64,000 nt of DNA from contig WBVU01000003.1 in the NCBI GenBank assembly GCA_009192285.1, positions 1,147,973-1,211,972 of the forward strand, given 5' to 3'. Each line of letters opens with the position of its first letter. Position 1 is the stretch's first letter. This document shows, piece after piece, positions 23,052 through 35,278 of this stretch. The notes under the pieces were generated by a model. It searched no databases, was not told the origin of the DNA, and saw nothing but the letters and a program-made list of their open reading frames with translations. The position numbers were made by a program, and so were the translations under genes. The stretch is from Morchella semilibera (taxonomy: Eukaryota; Ascomycota; Pezizomycetes; Pezizales; Morchellaceae).

Positions 23052-26000
23052 AATACCCTAGTGATCCCACTCCTTTCTTGGTACTATAGTAGTCAGGGAA
23101 ACGCTGTAATACAGCCCGCGCTTGAGTTAATAACGCAAATCGTATGGAAGGTACGTGCAAGGATACTAGATCCTGCTATCGAAGGTAAGATCTAGTACCT
23201 AGGCCCATTTAGCGACGGGCTAAACCGGAGTTTGCACCCCGGTAGGCTCCATTTCAGCCGTCCCTTTATTATCCTTAATTACCAGAAACTCCAAATCGTT
23301 ATCTGCTCAAAGGCTGCTCGGTCAGCTGATTATAACTATTTCCCGTGGAAATGTTCGTCCGCTCGGCTTGAATTAGCGCGCCATGCGGAATGCTGTTTCA
23401 TTCCCACACTCCACCTACACCCACTCAGAAGTCTGACTGTCTGTTTTCCTTTGTAAGCGCACTAAACACAGAGTGATGATGGGCTACATACCTCCCTCCG
23501 TATGGTCGTCCCCATCGCACCGAGACGACAACCGAGACAACCTAGCATTAAATTTCACCGAGCTAACTGTACCAGTTCTGTGCACATGGACTCAGCCCGA
23601 CAGATCCATTCCGCGCTACATCCTCGGAAGTCATGAATCCACGATGATTACCTCACCATCAGTTCTACCCCAGAACCCCTAGGCCACCCTCCTAGGAATT
23701 CTACCACCCACTGGACATATCCATATGCAAATGCACAAAATAAGGATCGATCGTACACCCAGTACCAATTCAACAGCCAAGTGCAGCCCCGTCAACCAAG
23801 AGTTTGTCCATACCACCTTTGGCAATAGGTATGATGAACTTCCCAATCGACTTGAGTTTTTCCTGATCAAGGATGGTTTAAGATGACGTCAGGATGGATT
23901 CAACCTACATATTCTGATGCCCATCCCCTACGCGCAGCTTGCTGCTTGCGGTAGGCGGTAGGCGGCTGGGTGCAAGCCTAGGTTCAACCCTCCCATCCAT
24001 TGTTGAACTTCCCAGCCCCCCCACAACAGAGCCGCCCAACCGATGAGGCCCCAGGCGTATAAAAGGAGATGTGGCATGATAGAGAAGGCAATATCCCTCC
24101 ATTCCATATCCTCATGTCTGGTCCCAAGCGACTTCCCAACGCTCCGAGGCATAAATGCTCACCATTTCCGCACACCTGCAACAACTGCACTGCTGCAGTT
24201 AGCCTCAACTCTGAGGGAGCCCTGCCCTGAGGCCGAATCCACATGTTATAGTTGATGTGGAACTTGATACATCTCGAATGATTTATAAGCACAAGGTGGT
24301 CTAGGGTCTATCCTAACCTATAACAAACTAGTCGGCACGAGCCAGAAGCCGGCAATCTTGCATTGGACTAGCTCTTGTCTTGCACGATAGGGAGATTGGA
24401 CGTGTTGTTTAAACTTGGGACCCTGCATATCAGTTAGTATCGTCTCTCACTTTACGAACTCCTCGCCTTACTAATTATTGATCTCGGGAACCTACCTGAC
24501 CTCCGACCGCTTGGCCGACCGATTTACAGCATTATTCGTCCGCCGTCCCCCGAACACTCACTGGTCTCAACGGAAGTACCATAGCGCGACCGCTGTCGAC
24601 AAGAGGAGTTGATACGCCATGCGTTGAATGGCCGTCGCTATGTTTGCTGCATGCTGGACAAGAGCGACTTCCTAGCACCGTAATGGGTGGCCTTTCTCAC
24701 CTGCTAGGTAAGAAGCCATCTTGAGGACAATTCATAGAAGAGGAGCACTGGGGCTTCATATTTATACTCAAAGTCATCTCCCAAAGACCTATGAGCATAG
24801 AGAAACGAATACCTCGAGAGGGAAAGTATGACGGAACCTACTATCCGACCAGATTCAAGGAGAGTGATATCATTGCCACAAACCAAGCGTGTTGAGACTT
24901 CTGGCTACAAGAAATATCCTGTGTGTCAATTTCTCCTCTCACCATCTACGGGCTATATCCGCCAGAGACCCATGGTGGGCGAATAATAGGCCTTCTTCAC
25001 CGCCGTCATAGGGCCATGATCTGCGTTTGGAAAGTCTAGTACTCCAACTTCATCCTACACCCTAGGAATTCCTTTTGCAAGGTCGAGGGCATATGGCCCC
25101 ATTCGCCAGGCTCAAATACTATATTGAATATAGAACTAACATCGGAGCCCATACCCTGATCTCTCTAGCCAACCTCCAACCTACCTACTTCGGCGCCTCC
25201 TGTGTGAGTTCTCAAGAATAAAACACATCATGATATCACTATGGATTCAAAATATGACCCGTGACTTACCTTCTGGGAATTTTAAGGTAGTGAGTGAGAC
25301 CCTAGGGAGTGTACTGAGATCGGCTCAAAAGCTAATATGTCGTCATCGGCTGTGAACAGATCCCAGCTCAGGGCAAAATCATATAATAATATAACCGCTC
25401 CTTGTGTTAAACTGCTTTTGAGCATATAGGCCACCTGTCCAAAGAAAACAGTGACGGCCCAGGCGGAAAAAACCTGGCATTGAGGGCACTGACCAACAGG
25501 CCTTCTCCGATGATGGCCAAGCGATATTCTGTGAAAAGAAATGATGCATGGCCCGACCTAGAATTTCTATCCTATGCCCACCCTTCGCACCCAAACTACG
25601 ATTTGTGATGGAAAATCTGGCAGCGGCGAGGGGACATCCCGCGCGGGTGCCAGAGTACGCATCTTGATAACCTACCCTACCCATATACCTGAAATGACAC
25701 AAATTGCATGCGCATGATCCCTCAGATGTTGTGGTGGGGCGATTTCAATGACCACTGACATGTCCACCAGTCCCACCCAGGTGAAATGGAAGTTGCCATA
25801 TGAGGTCCTAGGCGGAAATACCGAATGCCTACCCTCTCCAAAGACCACTCAGATACTATATAGCAAATACAAGTTGGACGTTCTTTAGTGGAGCTGCCAG
25901 ACGCTATACCCGCATATAGAATAGTAGAAATTTTTAAATTAAAGTTGTGGCTAGGCTACAACACAATGACTCCATCCCACAATCATAAACCAATACGAGT

Positions 26001-26189
26001 TACTCAATGTACTTCCATAAACGGGACTTGTGAGTAACCCGGGTGTGGTTTAGTACCAGGTTTTTTTCCTCCTATTTTCTATTTATACTAGTCTCGGATG
26101 GTTACTCTACCTTTTTGCCTTTGAAATATTATTGTTGGCTTGTATAATAAAAAAAGATGGAATCCAAAAATAAGAAGTGGCACCTCTAT
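23052..26189. other. long gene-free stretch
   Basis: About 3.1 kb with only short frames of unconvincing composition on both strands. I see no domains, no exon series and no clear repeats. It could hold a decayed element that I cannot recognise. Confidence 0.5.
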
Positions 26190-26500
26190 GGTGCGGTAAA
26201 CGTGTCAAAAGTAATTTTACCACCGGTGGTGAAAATAATACCAACATTTATACCTTAAAATGGATAAAAGCACAGACCTTTTGGCCAAAAGGGGCCATAT
26301 AATGCCAGTATATATGAACATTGTCCACCGGTGGGGAATTTCACCACCGGTAGCAACTATTTTACCACCGGTGTGAAACTGTTAGTATTAATGATAATGC
26401 AGAATAAAGACTTAAAGTCAGCATTTATACCAGGACAAGGACTGAAATTCAGTGCTTATACCACCAGTGGTAAAATTGTTTTTGACACATTTACCGCTCC
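26190..26500. mobile_element. MITE with about 41-bp terminal inverted repeats
   Basis: The first 41 bases (26190-26230, starting GGTGCGGTAAACGTGTCAAA) match the reverse complement of the last 41 (26460-26500) with only about five mismatches. Each repeat ends inward in the palindrome ACCACCGGTGGT or a close variant. Two or three further CCACCGGTGG-type palindromes lie inside (26325-26336, about 26343-26352 and 26363-26373). No coding capacity. Superfamily not assigned, since no clear target duplication was found. Confidence 0.78.
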
Positions 26501-26826
26501 TCAAACACTAGATGACATCAAACATACAGTTTTTTTTTTCTTTTGAGACCAAGATACAATGTTTGAAAATTTTTTATACCCATCTTATATGTATATAGCT
26601 ATACTCAATATGCGATATGCGATTAAAAGTTTTTGATTGGCTAGGTATGAGAGATTGCTTTTTATTGGTAGTCACAAGTAAGGTATATCGTGTTATAGGA
26701 TTGCTTGGAAGTATGGTTCTGGTAGTACAATAGTATTGTCCTAGTATGACGGCGCGATGAAAGAGTGACGTACGCCCAGGAGCAGGGTACGGTTATAACT
26801 CGGCAACCACTACCATATTTCATGAG

Positions 26827-27472
26827 TGTGACGGAGTAACCCGACGCAAAGAAGAAGATGACAATGATGACGTAGATAGGCTCGAGGAGTACAGTCTACG
26901 CGACGAGGAGACCGACGAGGAGACCGACGAAGGCAAAGACAACACCGGGTGGGCACAAGCACAGGCACCGGCGAAGACAAAGGCAAGGGCACAAGGACAC
27001 AAGGACACAGGGCAGAGAAAGTGAGGACCGAATGGACCTCAACGGAAACGATGATGAATACTATAGGTTTCCTCTTTTGGAGGACAGAGTCTTTGGTACG
27101 AGAGGCTATGGCTTAGAAATAGGAGTAGATTCCTATGTACCGAGATAACAGGAAGACAAGACAGAGAGAAAAGAAAGAAAGAACTAAGGAAAACATCTAT
27201 CCCCGTTATTTAACACACCTCCTCCGCCAGTCCGCCAAGACCAAATATCGTCATCCACAGAACCCCATAGAAACCCATCGCTACCACACCTCGTAATCCT
27301 CCCCACCCTCCCCGCTATTCACATTATAAATCCATTACGCCATCGAACCTCCTAGAAACGTATAACGACAACCTCCACCTCGCGCTCCCCACTCTCGCCT
27401 AGCATAACCCTAACAACCACAACCCTGCATCGCCTACCGAGCGGTCGGGACAAATGCCAAGACGCCGTAACA
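26827..27472 (-). mobile_element. solo LTR, family A (copy A1)
   Basis: 646 bp, running TGTGACGG to CCGTAACA on the plus strand, flanked by perfect 5-bp duplications ATGAG (26822-26826 and 27473-27477). The LTR's own TATA-like element (reverse of TATTTAAC) shows it is transcribed leftward. Similar in full length to copies A2 to A6. No internal gag or pol sequence adjoins it, so this is a solo LTR left by recombination. Fossil. Confidence 0.9.
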
Positions 27473-27800
27473 ATGAGTGGAACCTTGGTTACCCCAACTC
27501 GTAGGAAGTTGGAGCAGTAGCGGAGGCATTGCGGGAGATTTGCTATTGGAGGAGTTAATGGGTTTAAGGGGGGTCTTTATGTATAAATAGCTAGTAGAAT
27601 TCCCGTCGTCTTAGGGGAAACATCATCCTCTCAAGCGAACTGGATCCGATCTACAATATTACAAGTTTAAAAGCTACAGAACTATCGCTTAGCATTAGCC
27701 ATATCTTAGTGACTTCTGAGATTTCCCTTTACATATTGCTTTTGATTTTAGTATGTATTCATATTGGTAGGGCTTCCCTTTTTGTTAGTTATGATTCAAT

Positions 27801-28600
27801 GACTTTGCTTTCTCTATCTATTATTTACAAGAGCTTTGCTTTTGCTATTTATTGATTTCGAAGTCTTTACTTTTTCAATATATTGGTTTCGAGGACCTTA
27901 CTTTTTCCGTCTATTTATTTCGATGGCCTTACTTGTTTGTGACGGAGTAACCTGACGCAAAGAAGAAGATGACAATGATGACGCAGAAGGACTCGAGAAG
28001 CACAGTCTACGCGACGAGGAAACCGACGAAGACAGGGCAACACCGGGCAGGCACAGGCACAGGCACCGGCGAAGGCAAGGGCAAGGACAATGGCACAGAA
28101 GCATAGAGCAGGGAGAGTGAGGACCGAATGGACCTCAATGAGAATGATGATAAATACTATGAAGTTCCTCTTTCTCGGAGGACAGAGTCTTTGGTACGAG
28201 AGGCTATGGCTTAGAAATAGGAGTAGATTCCTATGTACCGAGATAACAGGAAGACGACACAGAGAGAAAAGAAAGAAAGAACTAAGGAAAACATCTATCC
28301 CCGCTATTTAACACACCTCCTCCGCCAGTCCGCCAAGACCAAATATCGTCATCCACAGAACCCCATAGAAACCCATCGCTACCACACCTCATATTCCTCC
28401 CCACCATCTTCACTATTCTCATTACCAATCCATCACGCCATAGAACCTCATAGAATCCCATAACGTCATACCCGTACCACAACTCCCAGCCTCGCTTAAC
28501 ATTCCCTTATCCATCACAACCATTCATCGCTTACCGAACTGTCGGGGCAGACGCCAAGACACCGGGACATTGTTCTATCTATTGGTTTTCAGGGGTTTAC
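27801..28600. repeat. 31-bp imperfect tandem repeat split by solo LTR A2
   Basis: Five to six degenerate units of about 31 bp, each starting like CTTTACTTTTTC and ending in a TTGATTTCGA-like string. They run from about 27801 to 27937 and resume at 28570-28600 after the A2 LTR. The unit interrupted by A2 is restored when the LTR and one TTGTT copy are removed. Confidence 0.6.
27938..28569 (-). mobile_element. solo LTR, family A (copy A2)
   Basis: 632 bp, TGTGACGG to CGGGACA, with perfect 5-bp duplications TTGTT (27933-27937 and 28570-28574). Same orientation as A1. Inserted in a 31-bp tandem array. Solo LTR fossil. Confidence 0.92.
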
Positions 28601-29094
28601 TTTTTTCCCAAATTGATATTAGTAACATTATTGGGATAGTTGTATCTTTAATTTAAAATGATACTCAATCGCATATTATTGGTTGAGTTTCATTGATCCA
28701 TTGAAAAACCTTTGTTTACAATACGCTATACCAAAATGGGTCAAATATTCAATAAGAATGCCTCTACTGAAATTCACTGTATGGTTGAATTTACCAATAA
28801 GACAGATAAAACTGGATATCTCAAAATTTTCGATTCTACTCTATTTTTCTTGGAATGAGGATTTACCTTATTCAGTTATCAATGGAGAAAATATAGCATG
28901 TTGGATAGTTTGTTTTATCAAAAATTCCCTTACAGAAGCTACAAAAAATGCTGTTCTTATATGTTAAGATAGATTTTGCAATATAGGAAAAGAGAAACCA
29001 TCTACCAACAAATTATTAAATAAAAATAAGATGGTCATTTGATTTTCCACATATGAGTTCAAAACTAATATTTTTTTAATTAGATTTGCTGGTG
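28601..29094. other. AT-rich stretch, origin unknown
   Basis: Much more AT-rich than the flanking LTRs. A 94-codon open frame (28683-28967, +) starts at a TTG codon and has many Ile, Phe and Asn codons, which AT-rich noncoding sequence often gives. Possibly a decayed DNA transposon; no family recognised. Confidence 0.4.
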
Positions 29095-29231
29095 TAACAG
29101 CAAACTCAACTTGTAACTGGAGTCTTCCAACAGTCTCCCGGGTTTCCTGAGAGTCTCCTGAGACCCCCAGATATTTTTTGAGTCTCCTGAGGCTCAGGAG
29201 ACATCAGGAGACAAATGAAGTCTTGCTGATG
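29095..29231 (+). mobile_element. E element copy E1 (137 bp)
   Basis: Full-length copy of the 137-bp element whose ends are CATCAGCAA and TTGCTGATG. The interior is made of repeated GTCTCC and CTCCTGAG words with an inner hairpin (CTCCTGAGGCTCAGGAG). It abuts the A10 LTR fragment on its right. Confidence 0.8.
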
Positions 29232-29494
29232 TTGCCTTTGCCCTTGTCAGTGACCTTGCCTGTTCCTAATTGCGATATCCTTGTCTTCAAGTTGGTCAGT
29301 GTCTTACTCATCCTGGCTCTACTCCATCAACAAGACTTCATTTTTCTCCTGATGTCTCTTGAGTCTCAGGAGACTCTCAGGAGACCCGGAAGACTATTAG
29401 GAGACTCCAGTCACAAGTTGAGTTTGCTGATGTCCTCGAGTCCTTCTGCGTCATCATTGTCATCTTCTCCTTTATGTCGGATGACTCTGTCATA
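29232..29494 (+). mobile_element. family A LTR 3' fragment (A10) holding E2
   Basis: Matches the 3' third of family A LTRs in rightward sense (CTGCGTCATCATTGTCATC near the end). Its 5' part is missing or replaced by E1. E2 (29325-29432) is inserted in it in reverse orientation with a 2-bp TC duplication. Fossil. Confidence 0.6.
29325..29432 (-). mobile_element. E element copy E2 (108 bp variant)
   Basis: Reverse-oriented copy, shorter than the 137-bp form because part of the GTCTCC-rich interior is absent. It lies in the A10 LTR fragment, TC on each side. With E1 it forms a large inverted pair around 29278. Confidence 0.7.
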
Positions 29495-29694
29495 CCGGGA
29501 GGCAAGGTAGCAGAAGACAATAATGACGCAGGAGGACTCGAGGAGCACAGTCAGTACAACGAGGATACTGATGAGAATGTTATCAACACCGGGCAGGCAC
29601 AAGCACAAACACCGACGAGGAGAAAGATAAGGGTATCACGGAGCAAAGCGAGAATGAGGGCGGAACTTGCCAACGTATAACACCAAAGCAAAGC

Positions 29695-30326
29695 TGTGAC
29701 GGAGTAACCCGACGCAAAGAAGAAGATGACAATAATGACGCAGATAGGCTCGAGGAGCACAGTCTACGCGACGAGGAGACCGACAAAGACAAAGACAATA
29801 CCGGGCAGGCACAAGCACAGGCACCGGCGAAGGCAAGGGCAAGGGTAAAGGCACAAGGACACTGAGCGGGGAAAGCGAGGACCAGATGGACCTCAACGGG
29901 GACGATGATAAGTACTATAAGATTCCCCTTTCGGAGGACAGAGTCTTTGATACGGGAGGCTATGGCTTAGAAATAGAAGTTGATTCCTATGTAACAGAAT
30001 AACAGGAAGACGAGACAGAGAGAAAAGAAAGAAAGAACTAAGGAAAACATCTATCCCCACTATTTAACACACCTCCTTCACTGGTCCTCTATGACTCACA
30101 CTTTCGCTCATAGAACCCCATAGAAACCCGTCGCTACCACACCTCGTAATCCTCCCCACCATCTCCGCTATTCTACATTACCAATCCATCACGCCATCGA
30201 ACCTCCTAGAATCTAATGACGACAACCTTCAACTCGCGTTTCCCGCTCTCGCTTAACATTACCACAACAATCATAACCATACATCACCTACCGGACTGTC
30301 AGGACAGATGCCAAGACACCGGGACA
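29695..30326 (-). mobile_element. solo LTR, family A (copy A3) inside D1
   Basis: 632 bp, TGTGACGG to CGGGACA, with perfect 5-bp duplications AAAGC (29690-29694 and 30327-30331). Same length as A2. Younger than D1, which it interrupts. Confidence 0.92.
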
Positions 30327-30528
30327 AAAGCGAGGCAAGACAAGGTGAGACAATATGGAAGTATATGCGACTAGTAACTAAGAACGAGACAGGCAAAATA
30401 TTAGGACTATGGTGATGCGGGAACCATACCTAGTATCTTTCTGTCTTTCAGAGGGCGGAACGGATATCTTGGCGATGACAAAGGGTCCAAAAGTCTGTAT
30501 TGACTAAAAAGACAAGAAGGTTGCATGA

Positions 30529-31106
30529 TGTTACGGAGCAACACGGAGACAACAGACAAGAGAGCCGAGGTACACAACCGAGGCAGGAACGAGGACGAGG
30601 ACGAGGGACGAGGACGAGGGGACTTAACCGAGGAGCAAGGTTGTAGGGCAGAGGGTCCAGATGGCCTCTCTGACGAAGACGTGAAGACGAAGATACCAGT
30701 AGACGACACGTACTACGGTCATGGACTATGGACGAAGCGAGACGAGACGAGGCGAAAGCGAAGCGAAGCGAGGACGAGGCGGGATACTATGGAAGACCCA
30801 CTAGGGTCTTGGCGAAGACTATGGTTATAACGTAGTATATTCGGAACTAAAGACACAAGATAAAACGAAACTAAACCGTAGGGTTGATAACAGGAAGAAC
30901 ACGTAGGAAAAGAAAGAGAAAGAAAAGAACAAAGGGAAGATCCGTAGTAACATATATATACCCCTCCTAATTCCTGTACAGTCGTGACTCATAACATCGT
31001 GTAACAGAAACCCATAGAAACTCCAAGAACCCAAAAGAAACCTTATACCCGAAAACCTATTCTCCAATATCCTCCCCCTCCGCGAAGTCCGTAGCACGCC
31101 GTGATA
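30529..31106 (-). mobile_element. solo LTR, family B (copy B1) inside D1
   Basis: 578 bp, TGTTACGG to CGTGATA, flanked by perfect 5-bp duplications CATGA (30524-30528 and 31107-31111). The TATA element (reverse of GTATATATA, near 30955) gives leftward transcription. Matches B2 along its length. Family B shares TGTNACGG-type termini with family A, suggesting related integrases. Confidence 0.9.
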
Positions 31107-31218
31107 CATGAAGAGGAAAGAAACTATCTACAATTGAGGGCGAGATCTCTATATATATCATATATTCATCTCTGATGACTAACCTGACTATCCCTATACA
31201 TAACCCCATAGAACCTCC

Positions 31219-31623
31219 TTTTATTGATATGTTAGGCTTGGGGGATTGGAATGATTGGCAGGGCTGGGATTATTGTAAGCTAGGATGTGAAGGTGAGTCA
31301 GAATAGGTTCTATGGGCTTCTGTTACGCAAAATTGTGAGTCATGGTTGGGGTTACTCAGGGTTATGGGTCAGGCTTGGCTCTGGAATGGCGGGTATATAA
31401 GGGAGGCAACAGCGCCTACTTCTGTACTTTCTTTCTTTTCCTTTTCTCTTCACGCTACATCTTCTACTATATCTATATACCAATCTATCATAGTCTCTAT
31501 TATACACTAGTGACTATCGCTACATCTTTATTCTCTACCATACACCTCCCCCTCTTGGAGGTATCGCTGTTACTATTACGCACCCTGCAGAACAAAACTA
31601 TATTTCTGACACCCCCCTTGAGA
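31219..31623 (+). mobile_element. solo LTR, family C (copy C1) inside D1
   Basis: 405 bp, starting TTTTATTGATATG and ending CCCCTTGAGA, with near-identical 5-bp flanks CCTCC and CCTTC. Contains GGGTATATAAGGGAGGCAAC, a TATA region shared with C2 and C3. D1 sequence resumes on both sides. Family C ends are not the usual TG and CA. Confidence 0.75.
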
Positions 31624-31794
31624 CCTTCTAAGACCTTTAAATCCAAGCCTTCACTTATTCCTATCTCCATACCCATATCTCTAAACTGAACTCTTGCAAC
31701 CGAAACCCAAAGAACATAGAAAAATCTCTGACTAACCCCTCTTCCCGCAACATCGCTAAGCATCGCGTTAATACATTGATAAGGAATAGAGTCA

Positions 31795-32411
31795 AAAGCG
31801 GCACGAAGCGGGAAAAAAGAAGACCAGATGGACCTCAACGTGAACAATGAGCGGTACTGTGGGTATCTCCATCCATCAGCAAGACTTCATTTGTCTCCTG
31901 ATGTCTCCTGAGCCTCATGAGACTCAAAAAATATCCAGGAGTCTCAGGAGACTCTCAGGAGACCCGGGAGACTGTTGGGAGACTCCAGTCACAAGTTGAG
32001 TTTGCTGATGAGTCTGTTGGGGTAGCTTCAGAGACTTCATGCACTATGGTTTCGAGATAGGAGTATATTCCTATGTAGCAAAATAATAGGAAGACGAGAC
32101 GAAGAGAAAAGAAAGAAAGAACTAAAGAAACCATCTGTGTCCACTATTTAAAACCTTTTTTCTGCCAATCCAATATGACTCATATATCAGGCTATAGAAA
32201 CTCATAGAAATCTATCGTAACCACACTTCGCATTTCTCTCCACCATCTCGTTACAACCTATTATCAATTCTCTCTGTAACCAAGCCTTCTAGTACCTAAT
32301 CACTTCATCCTCACCCCATCGCATCCCCTCCTCGCTTAACATAACCCCTTCGGTAACAACAGCGCTATTGCTACCAAACCATCGGGACTTGCACCAAAAT
32401 ACCGGGATACA
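31795..32411 (-). mobile_element. family A LTR fragment (A9) holding E3
   Basis: Leftward family A sequence lacking roughly its first 190 bp on the plus-strand left side, ending CCGGGATACA at 32411. E3 interrupts it at 31874-32010. Fossil, older than A2 and A3 by its greater divergence. Confidence 0.65.
31874..32010 (-). mobile_element. E element copy E3 (137 bp)
   Basis: Exactly 137 bp, reverse orientation, from CATCAGCAAGACTTC to AGTTTGCTGATG, inserted in A9. One of the best-preserved copies. Confidence 0.85.
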
Positions 32412-32448
32412 ATTGTATCCCAATGAGCCCCAATCACATAGGACATAA

Positions 32449-33073
32449 TGTCCTGGCGTCTTGGCATCGGTCCCGAGGGTTCGGTAATCGAAGCGCTGTT
32501 GTAATTGTATAGGTACCGCTAAGAGAGGAAGGGGTGTGCTGAGGAGAGGGTGTTGTCAGTGCGTCCCAGGAGGTTCGATGGCGTGATGGATCCGTAATGC
32601 AAATAGCAGAGATGGTGGGGAGGAATACGAGGTGTGGTTGCGATGGATCTCTATAGGTTTCTATGAGATGATGTATGAGTCATAGCGGACTGGTGGAAGG
32701 GAGGTGTTAAATAGCGGGTATAGATGTTTTCCTTAGTTCTTTCTTTCTTTCCTCTCTATCTCGTCTTCCTGTTATCTCAGTACATAGGAATATAATACTA
32801 TTCTCAAGTCATAGCTCCTTATACTCCAGAACCTTGTCCTCTTCAGGGGTAAACCACAGTACCTCTCATCGTTCTCATTGAGGTCTATCTGGTCCTTACT
32901 CTCCCAGCTCTGCACTCTCTTGCATTTGTCTTTGCTTTCGCCGGTGCCTGTGTATGTACCTCACCGGTATTGTTCCTGTCTTCGTCGGTGTCCTCTTTGT
33001 GCTGGCTGTGCTCCTCAAGTGCTCCTATGTCATCATTTTCATCTTCTACTTTGCGTCCGGTTGCTCCGTCACA
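32449..33073 (+). mobile_element. family A LTR (copy A4)
   Basis: 625 bp in rightward sense, TGTCCTGG to CCGTCACA. Flanks CATAA and TGTAA share only three of five bases, so the target duplication is uncertain. The TATA-like GTTAAATAGCGGG lies near 32706. Appears solo. Confidence 0.75.
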
Positions 33074-33961
33074 TGTAAGATATGCATATACAGATATTCA
33101 AAGTTGTATATTACTATAGGTATTTTATAGATTCGCTATCACTGCTATGCAAGCCCTTTTATACTGAACCCCCATGGGGGACTGAGACATAGTGATCAGT
33201 GGAAACTGAGACATTGAATTTGACGGCATCATAACTGTATTCATTCCTCCTCATATGCTACAAATTTTATCTCTTCGCTATAATCATTTTCTTCTGTAAC
33301 ATCTGTAAATTCATTTCCTTCTGGTCCCTGCACTTCAAGTACTCGCCTTCAATCCCCAATCTGAATTTCCTCAAAACTTTTTATTTTTAATGCCTAATCT
33401 TTGCTACCATCTATAGGTAGAGATAAGCCTACATGTCTAAAGGAATTTTTAATAATATCCATACTGCCATCAATACAGAATTGATATCATGCATCTCCAA
33501 CAGTTCAGGTAGTAAGGACACACCGCTGACTCACAGTTCAGCTTTCAAACCCTGACTTCAAACTAGACCCAAGTCGTTTCTGCTCCCCAATCTCAATTAT
33601 TGTTTCATCAGATAGCTCTCGTATACGCTCTTTAATTGGTTTATTAATAGAAATATCCAATGATTGTACTAAACTTGTATAGCCTGTAGGAATAAAGTAA
33701 GGAAGTATATGATTTTGACGGAAACAATTTATGACTGTAGGAGTATAGTGTGAAGTACATTTATCAATAACGTAGGTCGACTATTTAGAACAGGTAATAA
33801 ATATACTTCAATATATTTAAGGAATAGGTTACCATTCATATAAGCTGTATCATTAAACTCAATTATAACTCTTAAGTGATATTTATGAGACTCTTTGGTT
33901 AAAATATTACCTTTACCATGAAAAATTATGATAGGCGGGACACGATTTAACCCATCAGTAA

Positions 33962-34946
33962 TCTCAAGGGAGGTGTCGGAGTGTAGCTTCGTTCCACAAG
34001 GTGCGGGGTAGTAACAGCGATACTCTCAAGAAGAAGGAGTGTATATATAAGAGAATAATAAAGAGGCGGTGATAGTCACTAGTGGAATATCACGGCGTAC
34101 CACGGAGTTCGCAGGAGAGGAGGATATTCGGGAATGGGTTTTTGGTTGCGGTGTTCCCTTTTGGGTTCTTGGAGTTTCTATGGTTTCCGTTACACGATGT
34201 TATGAGTTATGATTGTATAGGGATTAGGAGGGGTATATATAAGTTGCTACGGATCTTTCCTTTGTTCCTTTCTTTCTCTTTCTTTTCCTACGTGTTCTTC
34301 CTGTTATCAATCCTACTGTTTAGTTTCGTCTCGTTTCTTGTCTCTAGTTCTGAATAAACTACGTCATAACCATAGTTCTTGCCAAGACCCCCTTGGGTCT
34401 TCCATAGTACCTCGTCTCGTTTTTAGTTTTCGCCTCGTCTCGTCTCGTCTTGTCTCGCCTCGTCCATAGCCCATGACCATAGTTCGTATCGTCTACTGGT
34501 ACCTTCGTCTCCACATCTTCATCAGAGAGGCCATCTGGGCCCTCTGCCCTACAACCCTACTTCTTGGTTAGGTTCTCCCGTCGTCGCCCCTCGTCCTCGC
34601 TCTCGTTCCCGCCTCGATTGTGTACCTCGGCTCACTTGTCTGTTGTCTCCGTGTTGCTCCGTAACATGGAAGTAGAGAATATGAAGTATATTGATTGATA
34701 GATGCAGAAGACGTTGCGTAAAGAGAAAAGAAAGAAAGTACAGAAGTAGGCTCCGTTGCCTCCATTATATACCCGTTAGCCCAGAGCCAAGCCTGACTCA
34801 TAACCTCACGTAACCCTACCATGACTCACACCTTTGCATAACAGAAACCCATAGAACCTATTCTGACTCACCCCCGCTTTCTAGCTCACCGTAATTCCAA
34901 ACCCTGCCAATCACTCCAACCTTCCGAGCCTAGCATCTCCATGAAA
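33962..34946 (-). mobile_element. solo LTR, family C (copy C2) in the pogo relic, containing B2
   Basis: Runs TCTCAAGGG to CCATGAAA on the plus strand with 5-bp flanks AGTAA (33957-33961) and AGCAA (34947-34951). Removing B2 and one TGGAA leaves exactly 401 bp, the length of C3. Inserted in the DDE domain of the pogo relic. Confidence 0.85.
34088..34666 (+). mobile_element. solo LTR, family B (copy B2) inside C2
   Basis: 579 bp, TATCACGG to CCGTAACA, with perfect 5-bp duplications TGGAA (34083-34087 and 34667-34671). TATA at GGTATATATAAG near 34234. Lies within C2, so it is the youngest layer at this spot. Confidence 0.92.
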
Positions 34947-35002
34947 AGCAAATACACAAAGTACTAGACTAGCTTGCCGTATATCCTATCTATTTCTAGT
35001 TT

Positions 35003-35278
35003 CATCAGCAAACTCAACTTGTGACTAGCATCAGCAAACTCAACTTGTGATTGGAGTCTCCCAACAGTCTCCCAGGTCTCTTGAGAGTCTCCTGAGACTC
35101 CTGGATATTTTTTGAGTCTCTTGAGGCTCAGGAGACATCAGGAGACAAATGAAGTCTTGCTGATGAGAGTCTCCCAACAGTCTCCCGGGTCTCCTGAGAG
35201 TCTCCTGAGGACCCTTGATATTTTTTGAGTCTCCTGAGCCTCAGGAGACATCAGGAGACAAATGAAGTCTTGCTGATG
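35003..35278 (+). mobile_element. E element inserted into an E element (E4 outer and inner)
   Basis: The outer copy is 35003-35028 plus 35168-35278, which sum to exactly 137 bp. The inner copy is 35029-35165, also 137 bp. The inner copy is bordered by AG on both sides (35027-35028 and 35166-35167), a 2-bp duplication. Both read left to right. The block sits between two pogo transposase blocks, after KTVWVKE. Confidence 0.85.

Larger units (their letters stand above)
29488..31775 (-). mobile_element. family D LTR (D1) containing A3, B1 and C1
   Basis: Leftward-oriented LTR, about 650 bp net once the three insertions and their target duplications are removed. Its blocks match the D2 copy at 40.7-41.9 kb in order (for example the AGTCAATACA region, a CGCCAAGA region and a TGGTGTTATAC region). 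The edges are approximate and no convincing target duplication was found. Fossil. Confidence 0.6.

Noticed and set aside
29095-35278. CRISPR-like regularly repeated GTCTCC words
   Set aside because: The repeats are inside a transposable E element of fixed length with inverted ends, dispersed over 12 kb, with no regular spacers and a eukaryotic setting.
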